Of a DNA stretch of 64,000 nucleotides, positions 38,501-51,530 are shown piece after piece (position 1 is the first letter of the stretch; each line of letters starts with the position of its first letter). Both the position numbers and the translations under genes were made by a program. The notes below the pieces were generated by a model. It had not been told where the DNA came from. It made no database searches and saw nothing but the letters and a program-made list of their open reading frames with translations. Source of the DNA: Neodiprion pinetum (lineage: Eukaryota > Arthropoda > Insecta > Hymenoptera > Diprionidae); NCBI RefSeq assembly GCF_021155775.2, contig NC_060236.1:666001-730000 (forward strand), given 5' to 3'.

Positions 38501-39653
38501 AATAATTTTCGTTCTTTGTTTTTCGATAAATTTTTCAAACACTTCTTCATCTTCCAATTTTTCGCCTCATCGACTTATTTTCTCTTTCGACTTGTCAGCA
38601 GACCGGCCGTTGCCAGTATACGTAGGTAGATGTCATCCCCGATGCATACAACGAGTCGTTGAAATTGTCATCGATTTTTCACCCCCACTTTTGAACAGCC
38701 AATTTACATTACATGTAACATATAATCACACGATAACTCGCTTTCACCGCGGACGTTGTTACGTAATACATAAATATGTATAGACGGCCATTATTCCGCG
38801 CCTATTATATACTGCTTTTACTATGAGCTAGCCGTCAACCTAACGTCTGACGTCAGTTCGATATGCATGCCTGGGTTATACAAATCGATGCCGGGTTCAC
38901 AGGTATACATGTAAAGCGTGCAATGCGGTACACCCGTTATAAGTATGACATATACGTATAAGCATCGTAACTACACTGTTGGAAATAACTTATGTTTTTT
39001 TATTTATTTATTTATTTATTTTGAAATCAAGCCATTTCGCGAATGCAAGGAATTCAGTCAATTACAATTGATAGATTTTTAAAAGGGTTAATCGCCCTGC
39101 TTCTTCAGATTTTCAAGTGCTTCGACTTTGCGGTGAGACTTTGAAAAAATACCAATTAGAATAGTCTTATTTTTATCTCAGACTCAGTCGTACCGCAATC
39201 GTGGCTTTACCTGGCTAATATTTCGCGGTCGTATCGACAACAGCTACGTATTCGAGGCTGAATTGAAAATGGGAGAGGAAAGTAGAGGATTTATGGTCGT
39301 TGGTACCGCCGGATGTCACCAGGCGTCGCAAGTCGCCGAGCGTCGCTCTCGCGAGAAATGTTTCAGCACTCTTCACAACCTCCGCGAAGTAGAACTTGTT
39401 TCTTTTTCCAACAATGTAAGAACGATGTGGTTGAAATCGGCGAGACCGATTGCACTGTTTCGTGTTTGTGAATTTTAGTTGTTTAAAATAAGAAAAGAAA
39501 TTTGCAAATTTGAAGGTATTAAAAATATTCGCAACAAGACAATGTTTTTTTTTTTTTTTTGTTTTTTTTTGCCAAATAGAAAGTTAGAAACATGAAACGA
39601 AAGGGGGAAGACGACGTTATACTATATATATGGTTGGTCTTGACTTCTGGTAG

Positions 39654-39746
39654 GAACGCTAGTGTACCGTGCGGTGAGTCCGCGCCTGAACGGCCTGAAC
39701 CCTGCGCGAATGAATCGGGTGGCCGTCAGCCCAGCCGGCTGTTCCG
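39654..39746 (+). CDS. Rbp6: 93-nt cassette exon A
   Basis: The exon lies between acceptor TCTGGTAG (ends 39653) and donor GTAAGC (39747). It is 93 nt, phase 1 to phase 1, with no stop in the required frame, so it can be included or skipped without changing the reading frame. It reads (G)TLVYRAVSPRLNGL, then NPARMNRVAVSPAGCS. The composition is markedly GC-richer than the surrounding intron. The acceptor pyrimidine tract is only moderate. The peptide is basic and Ser-Pro containing (two VSP sites), which could be phosphorylated, but I recognise no domain. The matching length and phase with cassette B support it. Confidence 0.62.
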
Positions 39747-42700
39747 GTAAGCTTTTTTGTCAACCTGAATCGAAATCAACTATTTATTTACCTGGCTGCA
39801 GTGCCCTAGCTCTTAGGTAATTTTTCCATCCTCATTTTCTTTCCTCTTGTCGTTCTTCCACCTTTTTCACCGTATGCTGGTCGTGTAGGTACTTACATAC
39901 GTTAATTTACACATGTAACGCGAGCACGTCTCACGCGTCTTTTCCGCACGCAAAGCAACCGTTTCTACGACGTTCGGGCGAGTCTGCGAATGCGCACGCG
40001 CGGAGTATTCGAATCTGGTATTTTTCCTACCCCGCGCATGCGCTGTCGCGAGCAAATCCGACGTTGCGCGACCCTAACCTCAATTTCGTTGCTTCGTGAA
40101 AAGACGCGTAACATAATCGCGTTATGTAAATAATCCTGTTCAACAAGATGGCGACGGTCTTTTCGCCTCGCGTATTTTCAATATACGACGTCGTATTGCA
40201 AACTTACGCTCGGCCCGAAAAGACCGAGCTTACCTTCTTGTTAAACTATACATATACATTTATTAATCATCCCGTAAATCATAATTGACCATGCGTTGTA
40301 TAGGTATAATTACGTTCCTCTGCCACTTAATTGCAGCGTAACTATATTCATAAAATTCGTTTACGCATTGGTAGGATGTTTTAAATATTAATACATATAA
40401 TACTGCTGTAGACCTAGAAGCTTCGTACTTTCAATCGCACACAAACACACACACAGACGCACACGCCAATATCTGCGTAACTAGATATTTTAGGGGAGAA
40501 AAGAAATTCTCAGTTATTTATATTATCATTATAAATTATTGTTATTAGTATTACACCGTTGAAGAGATGTTGAATTTATCGAGAGTAACAAGGTATAGAC
40601 AAAAGTATAATATTTGTACAACGTGACCAAATTAGCACCTTTTTTTTTTGCGCAACGTTGTAGGTCTAAAAAAATGCGATAAACCGGTTGAAACAAAGCT
40701 GCTTTTCTTCTTCGGTCTTATTGATTTCTCCGCTCTAGGCAGACTCGTTAATGTGTCAAAGTGTGAGATTGAATCACTTCGGTATCTCGATTTGTCAAAG
40801 GAGAAAAAGAAAAAAAGAGACAAAGGAAAAGAAAATTGCCACGTAAGAAGCGATACGAGCAATTCGTCGTTTTTTCGTTTCGACAAGAAAGCGGGTTTCT
40901 TACTTTTTACCTTCAGATCCGATGCGTAATTCGGCAAATCGCTGTATGCAGAGAATTTTCTCACGGCTTATGATTTTTCGCATCTCTTGTAGGATGACAA
41001 ATTTACTTGTGCTTTTTTTTTTTTTTTTTCCTCTCGTACAATCCTCGCGCGCAAATTCTCGTGATATCCATAAGAATTCCATCCGAGAGGCAGAATTTTT
41101 TATCTCATCAATCATTCCATTGAAATTTTACTTGTAAAATATTTGCCCCGTCTTTGATAATACACAGGTTTTGTGTTACAGAAAGACAAAAAGTAAAAAA
41201 GCGAATAGTGCTGATTTTTCCCCGAAAAACGCTTCGATATTTTGATGCCAAAAAAAGAGAGGCAAAAAAACAAAAAAAAAAAAAAAAAAAAAAACACGAA
41301 CAATGTGATCCTTTTACAACGCGTTGCAATTTTCTGCAAGCCCGTTATAATATTAATAACATAACAGCAATACACTCGCATCAAATCTTATTTCAAATTC
41401 TTTCCACAATAATTAGACAGAGACGAAATTTGGCTAAATTTTTTTCTTTCCTCCAATCGGATGAGAAGAATAATTATGTAATTCTGATATAATTGTAACG
41501 AAAAGTGAAATAATTCAGCAGTAAATAGATTTAATATTTATACACGTATATTATATATTCCCGGTATCTTAACGACGAGACTTATCGTTAGGGAGGTTCG
41601 AGTTTTCAAATTCACAACTATTTAATTTCGTCCAAGTTATTGTCTCCCGCGAGTTGACGTTCAGGACGACGGTAGGTGGGGAAGGAAAGGCGGGAGGGGG
41701 GGGGGTTAATCACGAATATAATTAGTGATTTAATTGAAAGATAGTATCTCGCCGCCTTGGCCGTGTACACAGGTATACGTATAAACATCTTACAGAGCAT
41801 ATAAACCCAGGCGGAATGATGCCAAACGCGAAAATCCACCTCACTCGAGACAAGTTTAAATTACTTTTTATCGGCAAATTATACGGCAAACAAACAATTA
41901 GTTGGATCATCGTTTGTAGGAAATAGGTGAGAAAAGATGTACACTTTAAAACGCGAAAGTTTCGTTGCGTATTATTAACCCGATATCATTTGAAATATTT
42001 ATTGTTATACGTGAGTTGGATAAATCTTATTGCGCTATGTTATATGAAAATGAAGAAAAATCCGAGTAGAGTTTTTTTTATTGAATTTCCAATCTCGCCG
42101 CTTAGCTTTTCTCCATACTTTACGGGTATACCTCTGTTACGTATTTATATCGTAAATACACACATATATACATATATATATAGAAAGTTTAGAATAGCGT
42201 GTTCGTGACAGTAAAGTATCATACGCAACATGCACACATCCGTACACATGCATAGGTATATCATATATGCATATACATAATTATTGGTAACACTTGACGC
42301 ATACTGTATGTTGTTGATATTGTTATTATATTATAACTACAATGTAAATTTCACATAGGTACGTACATCACGTCCTTGTATCATGCCGTATATGTAATTA
42401 TTATTATATTATATAATGGTGTTTTGGAGATGACTGCCTAGCTCATAGTAAATGGTATTTTCGAAATCATAATCAACTAAACGATAACCCGACCACATCG
42501 GCGACTCATTTATAAATTCCACCGTTATCGACATTATTTTTTTTTTCTTTACTTTAAAAATTCATCTTTTTTTGGGTAATTTTCCGGTTACGTTCGCAAG
42601 TAAATATGCGACGAAGAGAAGAAAAGGAGAAAAAAAAAAAAAAAACAAGATCGCAAGCTTCGGGGTCGTTTTTGGTTTCTCTTCTTCTTTTTTTTTTTTT

Positions 42701-44291
42701 ATCCCAAACTTTTTCATTTTTCGTCTCTCTTTCTTCTTTCATTCACCTTATCAGAGGTACAAAAAGTAATAGATACGTAGAAAACGAAAGAGAAGAAGAA
42801 ATAACGGAGCGCGGAAGATCTAGAACGAAGATGACATCACCCTGGGGGCGAGTAACCTACATCTATTCATTTATGAACCTAATGTGTCGCTTTAGAGAAA
42901 ATTCACACATAGCGTTATAGGTACATACATACGTGTAAAAGGTGTTATACATATTGAATAGATTTATAGACACGGCGCTGAAAAGTTTTCGCCAAGCTTG
43001 AAAGATTTTGTGTGCATTTTATGCGACAGGATTTTTCAAAATGACCGAATTAACTGTTTCGATTGATCGTTTTCGATCCTTGGAATATGCGATTATAAAA
43101 ATTTATTCTCGTGAGGAAAATTTGAAGAAAAATAAATATACGGAATCACGTCCTCAGCCTGGCGAAAACTGGAACTCGTGTACATTAGGAGAGATAAATA
43201 TATATATTATATCGAGTGATAGAAAAATCGTTTACTTTTAAGTATGTAGAATTTAGTTAGGTATTTAAATTCGATTTAGTCCTGGCTATAGTATAATATT
43301 ACAGTATGTAGTGATATTATAGTGTAGGCGATATATTTATACTTTTTTAATCAACCGAATAATTGGGTGTATAAATATTGATAGTAAATTAGTCGGTATT
43401 ATACACGCGTATAGTTTAAGTTGCCTATATGCGGTAAAGCACATATTTATATACCATGTAACGATTGTTTAATCACGTGTTTACAGCGCTGCATATTTTG
43501 CAGTATCGTTAAAAAAAAAAGAAGAAACAGTTGAACGACACGTGCGAAAAAGATTTAGAGAAATTAGATTTCAGAGAAAAAGTTTCATTCACGCGGTTGA
43601 AACGTTGAATAAAACTGCAATGAAAAAACGCCACGATAATCTATCGATCATATTCGATATTCCGATCCTTATTAGAAATTCGCTGAAATGTGATTTATGT
43701 TCGTTTGAAGCGAACGAAACTTCTTCTTGCTAAATTTTTTTCTTTTTTGCTGTTTCCTCCTAGACATTTCAAATTTTCTAACAATCGGTCGATTATTTTC
43801 TTCAACTAAATTCGTATCAATAGTGTATGATAGAATTAGTCGTAGAACATCTTATGTACATATACATCGTATAGTCATTTCCGTAGTTTAATACCCGTAC
43901 AATGTCTCTCCATGTGTGTATATATAATATACATATAGGTATATACAAATAACTATCTTATAAAATATAACAAAAAAAAAACAAAGATATTTTCTTATAC
44001 GCGAGATACCGAGGAATATCGTTTTACGTCGTGATTGTTGTTCGTATTGCCGTTATTGTTATTATTATTGTTAATACTATTATTATTATTATTTATGTTT
44101 TTTACGAATTATCGTTTTTATTATAATTATATATGTACACATTGCACATTGTTGAACATACACGAATTACACATAATATACAATATATAGTGACGCTAAA
44201 CCAGATAATATTTATGGTATACGTACGAACGTTTTAAACAGTTTTACAGAGTAAATTAGGCATAGGCATATATATATATATATATGTATAC

Positions 44292-44335
<44 letters not shown>

Positions 44336-45523
44336 AGAATAGACGTGATTAACGGATTACGCATTGTACAATCGATTCGTAGTTTCAAATTTGGTAGCCT
44401 AGACAGTTGTTTGTTTCCTTTTTTATTTAATCGTGGCGGAGAAAAGAGAAGAAGAAAAAAAAAATATCCATTATTCATTTAATCGTCCGTAGATTAGGAA
44501 TTGAATTTTTATCATCAATATTATTATTATCATTATATGTTATATCGCTGCTATTCTCCTGTGTCTTGGGTTTCATCATTTCGTTAAATCATAATAATTG
44601 TGATGGTTAATAATAGTTATTAGATCGTTCCACATATGAATAATAGTTATTGTGTGTCTCGTACGATAAACTAGTCGACTTGGATGATACAATAGATCGT
44701 GACTTTTAACCCTGTAATGACCATTGTTATACACGGTTATCTATAAAATTACCGCCTGACCGATATCAACGATATCGTTCGTTTCAAATTATCGCACTCT
44801 ATTGAACTGCTATTTCCGACCAAATAGAAAAAAAAAAATCAGCGGTCATTAAATAACTTGAAGATTACTGAAAATCGCCGACGTAATAATATTCCCATTC
44901 CTGAATTGACAAAAAAATTGCCTTTCTCATATACCAACAACATACGCATTATATGTATGTACAAATAATTGGCGTCGAATAGAATATTTTACCTGCGGTT
45001 GAAAAAATACGCTCTTTTTACGTGTGATACGTCCAACGTGTTGCTTTCCGCAAGTTAAGCTTACGTACGGCAAAATAGGAAAAAAAAAAAAAAAAAACGG
45101 CAATTTTATTCCTTTTCCGTTATTTGTAATGTAGAAATTTTATACACCGTTACATTAAAATTTCTAAACCGATGCAATATTGGCAATATTATACGCAATT
45201 CCTTTAAAACCTTGTCGCTCGTTTCGAAAAAAATTTCAACGCGTAATCGATAGCGAATTTTCCTCACCGTCGAACAATTCTTCAGCCTCAAGGGCGCCAT
45301 TTTGGCCTCTCGCACACAAACGACGCGAATTCATTTTTTGTGACATTATTTTCATCCCCTCTGTTGATAAATTTGACTGTAAATTTTCGTCCTCAAGAGA
45401 CACGATTCGTAATAATTTTTTTTTTTTTTATCTTCTTTACCCCGCATACAATAAAATTTCACACATGACCCAATTTTCAGATTATTTTCTTTCAGTTTTA
45501 TTATATTTTTTATAACGTATCAG
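39747..45523 (+). other. Intron between the two cassette exons
   Basis: GTAAGC to TATCAG, 5777 bp, phase 1. AT-rich with poly(A/T) runs (for example 41274-41294) and a TA tract at 44267-44326. No coding segment supported. Confidence 0.65.
44267..44326. repeat. (TA)n tract
   Basis: Two TA runs joined by GTATACATT. Confidence 0.9.
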
Positions 45524-45616
45524 GGCTGCCCGTGTACTACCCCGGAAGCGGAAGTGACGGTGTGGGCCGCGCGTATTCGGAGGCGACGATGCAACACGTT
45601 CAACAAAATCTCCAGC
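45524..45616 (+). CDS. Rbp6: 93-nt cassette exon B (LPVYYPGSGSDG)
   Basis: The exon follows CGTATCAG (ends 45523) and ends before GTAAGA (45617). It is 93 nt, phase 1 to phase 1, and reads (G)LPVYYPGSGSDGVGRAY, then SEATMQHVQQNLQ, leaving C to join TG of exon 46745 as Leu. It is GC-rich within an AT-rich intron. The upstream tract is T-rich, making a good acceptor. The peptide has a Tyr/Gly/Ser-rich half like other C-terminal Musashi segments and a short possibly helical Gln-rich half. Inclusion changes PT-VDLTNG to LQ-LDLTNG at the next junction. Confidence 0.75.
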
Positions 45617-46744
45617 GTAAGAAATGTATGGGAATCTCGTACACATATTATATAATATGATACGATATATTCTCTGCATAGTTTTCTTTTCACCTATTCA
45701 TAATATACGTAAAATATTATTTCCATACGTAATCAGCTTTAATCGGTCGATCCCAAACATTGTATGTTGATAAACTATTGCACCTCGTGGCAAGCGATCG
45801 ATGCATTAACATCGCGTTGAAACGTCGGTAAAATTCATCAATACCCCCATATTATTATTATTCATTTATATGAGCGAACCGTCAAATCGCACATCGCGCA
45901 TTTTTCGTCAAACCGGAACAAACACGAAAATACGAAAAGCTTGCCTCGGCACAATTTGTACAAATAATTCTCCGCGGGCCCGGTGTTATACCGCTTTTAT
46001 TCGCAAATATCCATTGAGTAACGATAATAATAATAATAATAACAACAGCAATGATAACAGCGGTAACGATAATACCATTTTTTTCATTATTCGGCGTATG
46101 AACTAGGTTGTTGATTTTTTTATATGTTTTTTCTCATTTTTTTTTTTACTTTTTTCCTTGATATTTCTCCGGTTCGTTCCATTTATCGTCTTCGTTTTAC
46201 CGCAACACGATGTTGAAAAAATTGTCGAGTGGTTATCAAATTGAATATAAAAAAAAAAAACTACCCAAAGTTTGTTCATTAAATGTGTTTCCAAACCGAT
46301 TGAACCAAACTAATGCATAACTTTTGAATACTCGTATACTGCAAACGCATGGGTTGAATCTTGAAGCAAGAAAAAAATGGCAAACAATTTGTTTAAGCGA
46401 TCGTGCGATATTTGACGCAATTATTTTTAACAGCGTTGCGTCGGTTTTATTTTAGTTTTTTTTTTTCTTTTTTTTTTTCTTCGGATATAGCGATAATTAC
46501 GGATGCATAAAAATTCCGAAAGCAACACTTTGGAAACGAAACAACTTGCGGATCTTGAAGAGATGAAAAAAAAGTTTTCGAATCAATCTTCACACCCCTA
46601 AAACTATATCGATCGTTACAACGATTATTGTGCGTATTGTGATAACCTGCGAGTCAACCCTGCATTATACATTCGTGTAAATTACACAAAGCTATTATAT
46701 TAATCTGCGTAGAATAGTTGCATCATTTGAATTTTCTGTTTCAG
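45617..46744 (+). other. Intron
   Basis: GTAAGA to GTTTCAG, 1128 bp, phase 1. Poly(T) runs and an AAT tract near 46025; nothing else seen. Confidence 0.75.
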
Positions 46745-46810
46745 TGGATCTGACCAACGGGCAGTTAACACCCAACAACAATACGCCGCTACTTACGCAA
46801 GCGCTTTCTG
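46745..46810 (+). CDS. Rbp6: DLTNGQLTPNNNTPLLTQALS exon
   Basis: This 66-nt exon lies between TGTTTCAG (ends 46744) and GTACGT (46811), phase 1 at both ends. It reads DLTNGQLTPNNNTP, then LLTQALS. The first codon depends on the upstream exon: Val after exon 25979-26062, Leu after cassette B. PTVDLTNGQLTPNNN is a recognisable insect Rbp6 sequence in my recall. The exon is polar and Asn/Thr-rich, likely disordered. Confidence 0.88.
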
Positions 46811-49215
46811 GTACGTCAAGTTATGAATTAAAGTTCGATTACCTTGAATCATTACATTAAATATCATTTCGCAGACAAAAAGGAAATGTTCTATGGTGGA
46901 TATCGATAACGAATGAAATATTGTTAAAATTACAAGATAATCTGTCGTACAAGTATAATAATTATTTACGAGTTTAATTATACTTGTCGATATTAATTTC
47001 TTTTCATTACTTCGACATTGCGTGTGTTCGTTTACTTTATTACTGCTCGTCGGACAAACGACAAAGATTGACATCGATTTATTGTTGCAGCAGAAAAACA
47101 TTTCGTATATATTTTTAATTTACTATAGCGAAGAAGAATGTTAAGACGTTCTAGATTGTCTGGTTACAATTACGAAACATGTTTGATTTTCGGTTAAGAT
47201 GAATGTTTTGTTTTTTTTTTAAAGTCCAGGACTTTTGTTGAACAAAAGACTTTGCCTTCGTTTTTTGCAATTTCAATACAAAATATGGTATTAATAACGT
47301 TCGTAAGCTACGAACATCTCTCGATGTGTACAAGAATTTAATAGAAAATACTACGAATAGTAAACGAAAGCTCGGATACCGTTCCGTTATTTCAAACCGG
47401 TTCAAAGTAAAGAATTGATAAAAGAATGTGATTTTCGTGCTCGGTGTCACGTGTCTAAAAAAAACATGAGCCGTTATCTTGCGGCGGGAAATTTAAATTC
47501 GTATGTAATGTATTTTTTTTTTTTTTTTTTCAACCCCCTTTTACCAATCTCGGGGGATAATTCTCGTCTCCGATTATTATTCCCTGTATAAAAGGGCGGG
47601 TAAAAAACACTCGGCGAAATTATATCGGTACACGGCGTGTCGGGTTACGGAGGAAGTAAAAAGTTTTTGAGCCGGGTCCGAATCGCCGTATATATAATAT
47701 ATATTGAGGGGAGGAAAAGGCGACGTCGTCTCTCCCATCTTCGGCGCCTCGATCCTCCTCATCCTCCTCATCCTCCTCATCCACAGCCCAGTTTTCTTTT
47801 CCCCGCCGTCCGCAATCTCCTCTCAAATAAATCAAACTTTTGAATCGCGCACCATCCCCTTTTCCACCCCATCCGCAATGGCTGCAGCAACGGCAGCGGC
47901 GGCACGATGCCCGGGAGAAAAGTTTCTAACAGTTCGCCATTGTCGAGAGTTTAAAAGCTGAATAGGTTTTAGATTGTCTGTTGCGCCAACTTCCTTTGTC
48001 GTCGGCCGTATTCCTCCCCCTTCCAACCACCTTCGGTCGTGTCTTGACTCGCTAGTCGACCTAACCCCGTTTCGATAATAACTTTGCGAAAATCCCGGGC
48101 TTTGCCCCGCGGAACCCTTTTTTACTCCCCTCCTTGACTTACGTTTCATTTTTTCTTCTTCTTCTTCTTCTTCGAAATTTACAATTTTATTTCTTTTTGT
48201 TAATATGTTATTACTTTGGCCTCATTTTTACTACGTAATGTCTCTGCGATAAATAACAAATCTAGTTATACTTCCATATGTTCTATATGTAATAATTTTA
48301 TGTTTGCGCGATGATAAGACGATGTTCAATCTTTGCTTGTCCGAAGAAATGTATTAAACTATAAAGAAAAAGATTCGAAGTTGCCTTTTTCATACTATCA
48401 ACAACTAGACTATTTTTGTAACAACAAATCTATACCCGTTTTAGTACATACTTTTACAGTACATAAGTGTAAGAGACGCGTATATGTATTAGGTTTTCTC
48501 AGTGAATTGGTCAATGTTACATAAAAAGGATTTGTTAAATTTTACCGAATATGTCGAAGAAATAATGTTTCTTCGAGACCGAACAAAAATCGTCGGTCAC
48601 AACGATCATTTGTCTTATCAAGTGAAACAAACCTCTTTTTTTTTTTTCTTGGCTCGAGAAAATATTTTATATTCGACGTATTTGATCGGGATGTTTCGTG
48701 AATTGAATACATCTTTTTTGCAATTTCTTGCCGGTGGGTTAAAAATTGTTTTGGAGTAATGACGACGATCGTTGATAATCGCGTTGCAATCTCTTGAAAG
48801 TTGAAAACGAATCGCGCACGCGCGAGTTTTATCGGCTCTTCGCGCAGGCTGGCCATCCCGAGTTTCAGCCGTCAAACTCTCTCTGCCGGCGATGTGGTTC
48901 CTACGAATTTTCGAGGTTAGAATCTCAAATAATTGAGCTGCCGACTCGGAAAGGTTTGGGAAGCATTTGTTGCATGCTTATGCTCTTTGAAAATTCAAAC
49001 GTACACATTTTGTTGCGTACGTTGGCTCCCCTGCGTCGCAGACAAGAATGTATCGCTGCGGGAAAATTTCGCCGACCAACGAGATCGAATTATTTGGCGC
49101 ATGCGCGGTTGATTTTCAAGTTTCAAGAGATCGTCCCGGTAGATGTATGTATATGTCAAATCAATCGGTTAAAAATTTCCGCCGCTTAACTGACTTCACG
49201 AAGGATTTGTTCCAG
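46811..49215 (+). other. Intron
   Basis: GTACGT to TTCCAG, 2405 bp, phase 1. A GC-rich patch at about 47700-48130 contains an ATCCTCCTC-type repeat (47750-47780) and a short alanine-rich frame, but no matching splice pair in phase 1 that I could support. Confidence 0.75.
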
Positions 49216-49490
49216 TGATGAACAACTACCAGGCGGCAGCGCAGGCCGGATTTCCGCCGGCGTCGCCGCACGGAGCCGCGGGTCACGGGGGACCTCAAAA
49301 CCGCTCCTTCCCGGCCGCAAATTCGCCAGGACCGATCGACATGTACAGTTCGAGCGCGGCGGCCGCGGCCGCGGCCGCAGCGGCGGACAGCGCGGTGGCC
49401 AGCTACGTTCAGGCCGCGGCGAGCCCGCAACCGCCGACGACCGCGTTTCCCGCAATCGCGGTCTCCCGCGCCCCGCTCAACTACAGCCCC
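49216..49490 (+). CDS. Rbp6: Large C-terminal exon (VMNNYQAAAQAGFPPA)
   Basis: The exon runs from TTGTTCCAG (ends 49215) to GTAAGT (49491), 275 nt, phase 1 to phase 0. It reads (V)MNNYQAAAQAGFPPASPH at the start, then RSFPAANSPGPIDMYSSS, an alanine run of about 11 residues, and YVQAAASPQPPTTAFPAI, ending RAPLNYSP. FPAANSPGP-DMY and AASPQP match the vertebrate MSI2 segment FPGANSPGP-DLYG and AASPQP. The region is disordered and Pro/Ala-rich. If the donor is not used, the frame runs only 16 more codons to a stop at 49536-49538; I give little weight to that form. Confidence 0.92.
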
Positions 49491-49659
49491 GTAAGTCTGC
49501 CACCTCCCTCGAAAAAATCCACCAACACCTGTACCTAATCACGTACACGGAAACGCAAACAAACTTGCCTGCATTGCGATTTTAACGATTGTCGATTCGT
49601 CTCGTTTCTCTCTCTTTTTTTAATTTCTTTTCTTTTTTTTTCTTCTCGCGATTTTTGCA

Positions 49660-50600
49660 AATATTCAATTTGCAAAACTTGATTCGCAGAGATCGATCAT
49701 TCGAAATTCGATTTCCCGAAGTTGAGAGGAACCGCAAGCGAAATTCTAGCCTTACGACGCGTGTACGGAGTGATTCGATTGAAACTACGAGAATGGGTGG
49801 AGCTCGGTTGGTGAATTTAGGGCCCTACCCCTCGGACAGGGGTTTGTATGTTTATACAAATTTCACTCTTCTTCGTTGGAACATGACAATTTTGAAAATA
49901 GCGAAGATTTTGCCGGAATTGTTTTTCTACGTGGGACATCATTTCTTATTCAAAAGCATGTACGAAAATAAATCAACGTATCTAGAATTTCACTCGCGAG
50001 TCCGCTTGATTAGTGACACGCAATTTGCAGAAATTATCTTGCAACGTTTTATGATTCGAAATTCTATTGACCGAACTTGATTTGCTAATTTCAATACTCA
50101 AAGTTTAATCCGCGTAACTTGGTTTGCAATATCTAGTTATGCACTAAATTTTATTCGCATAATTCGGTTTGCAAGATTGGATTTTCCGAACTTGATTCCT
50201 TGGGCTCGATCACTGAAAGTTTGATTTCCAGAAGTTAATTAGCGATATTCAATTTCCAGAAATTAATTTGCAAGGTTTGATGTTTCGAAATTGAATTTCC
50301 TGAACTTGACTCGCGAATCTCGGTACACAAAGTTTGATCCGCGGAATTTAATTCTTAAAGTTCAACGTGGGAAATTTCATTCGTGGTACTTAATGCGCAA
50401 AGTTTCACACCCAGATTTCGATTTTTGAAAACTTTACCTGCAGAGTTTGAAAATCGAAAAATTGATTGGCAAAACTAGATATTGCAAATCGTGTAAAAAC
50501 AAAAAGGTTCAACTCGTGGATCTTGATAAGTTGAATACTACAAAAAATTAACTAATTTCGCAACTTGATTTGCAAATCTCAATGAAAAATCGGATTTTCG
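49660..50600. repeat. Degenerate 20-25-nt repeat
   Basis: Imperfect units of the type TTGATTTGCAAAATTC, AGTTTGATCCGCGGAATT and ATTGAATTTCCTGAACTTGA recur throughout. Too diverged to give an exact unit or copy number. Confidence 0.5.
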
Positions 50601-50679
50601 CATTCAGACGTTACACTTTTTTCATTACTCAGCACACACGTAATCGTACACCTTAATTAAACGTATATCACTCTCTAAC

Positions 50680-50854
50680 CGAACAGGGTGGCCGAAAAAA
50701 AATCGACGTTGATTGAAACCTGACCAATTTACTTCGAATCTTTTTGATCCTGTTAAAATGTTACGCACACTTTTAAAAGAATCCCTGAAAATCGTCTTTT
50801 TATATAATACAGAAATACCCGTGTGCCTGAATCTTATTTCGTTCACCCTGTTCG
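50680..50854. mobile_element. Short MITE-like element with inverted ends
   Basis: CGAACAGGGTG at 50680-50690 is exactly inverted as CACCCTGTTCG at 50844-50854, and the similarity continues weakly inward. The length is about 175 bp. It shares the CAGGGTG end with two other elements in the window. Confidence 0.45.
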
Positions 50855-51530
50855 TCTTATCGCAATATTCAGCAGCAGTTGACAAATCGCTGCACAGCAC
50901 ATTGCCGATTGTTCCCAGAGCATGATAATTAATAACCGAACAATCGACAAAGTGCAAGCGAACATATCCAAGGCGGCGGAAACACGTGCTCTTTCAACGA
51001 ATCACGCCATATGTAGCAGTACACGTATATTAACTACGTCGGAGAATAATGGAGGGGAAAATAAAAAATCCGACAAGTCTGGAAAGCGCACGAATTTCCG
51101 ATTGCTTTTCACCGTATATCTCTCAGAGCTTTGCGTGCCCTGCACTAAACTCTGTAATCCGTCAAGCTTCTTCCCGATGTATACATATGTACATATTGTA
51201 TAATTACAAGAAGTTCAACTACTCGGTGGTGCTTTTTTCCTTCTGTCAAAGGATGCAAAGTAAAGATTTGAAAAATTCGATCGATCGATCGATCGTATTA
51301 TGAGAATTCGCAAATCCGAGAAGACTAGTTTGAAATTTGGCGTACAAGGGGGAATTTTTATTTTCAAAAACGTTGAACGAGTGAATGACCAACGTTCGCA
51401 ACAAAAAAAAAATGTCAGCCAAGATTTAGAAATTTATTTGAATTTCGAGTGGTGCAGAGTTTACTGTGAACAGCTGCCGCGTTAAAGCCTCGATGAAATA
51501 TGGTTTACATGTATCGTGTATGATACCATT

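Larger units (their letters stand above)
26287..39653 (+). other. Intron / 3'UTR of long form 2
   Basis: About 13.4 kb of AT-rich sequence. Part may be 3'UTR for the form ending at 26286. It contains CT tracts (30498-30546 and near 30785), TA tracts, one foldback element (31409-32008), one dispersed repeat copy (35422-35517), and two weak exon candidates listed separately. Confidence 0.65.

Noticed and set aside
47704..47961. Frame with MAAATAAAARCPGEK as a possible exon
   Set aside because: GC-rich, but I found no acceptor and donor pair giving phase 1 on both sides.
49491..49538. A third read-through end after 49490
   Set aside because: The open run is only 16 codons past a strong GTAAGT donor, within chance expectation.
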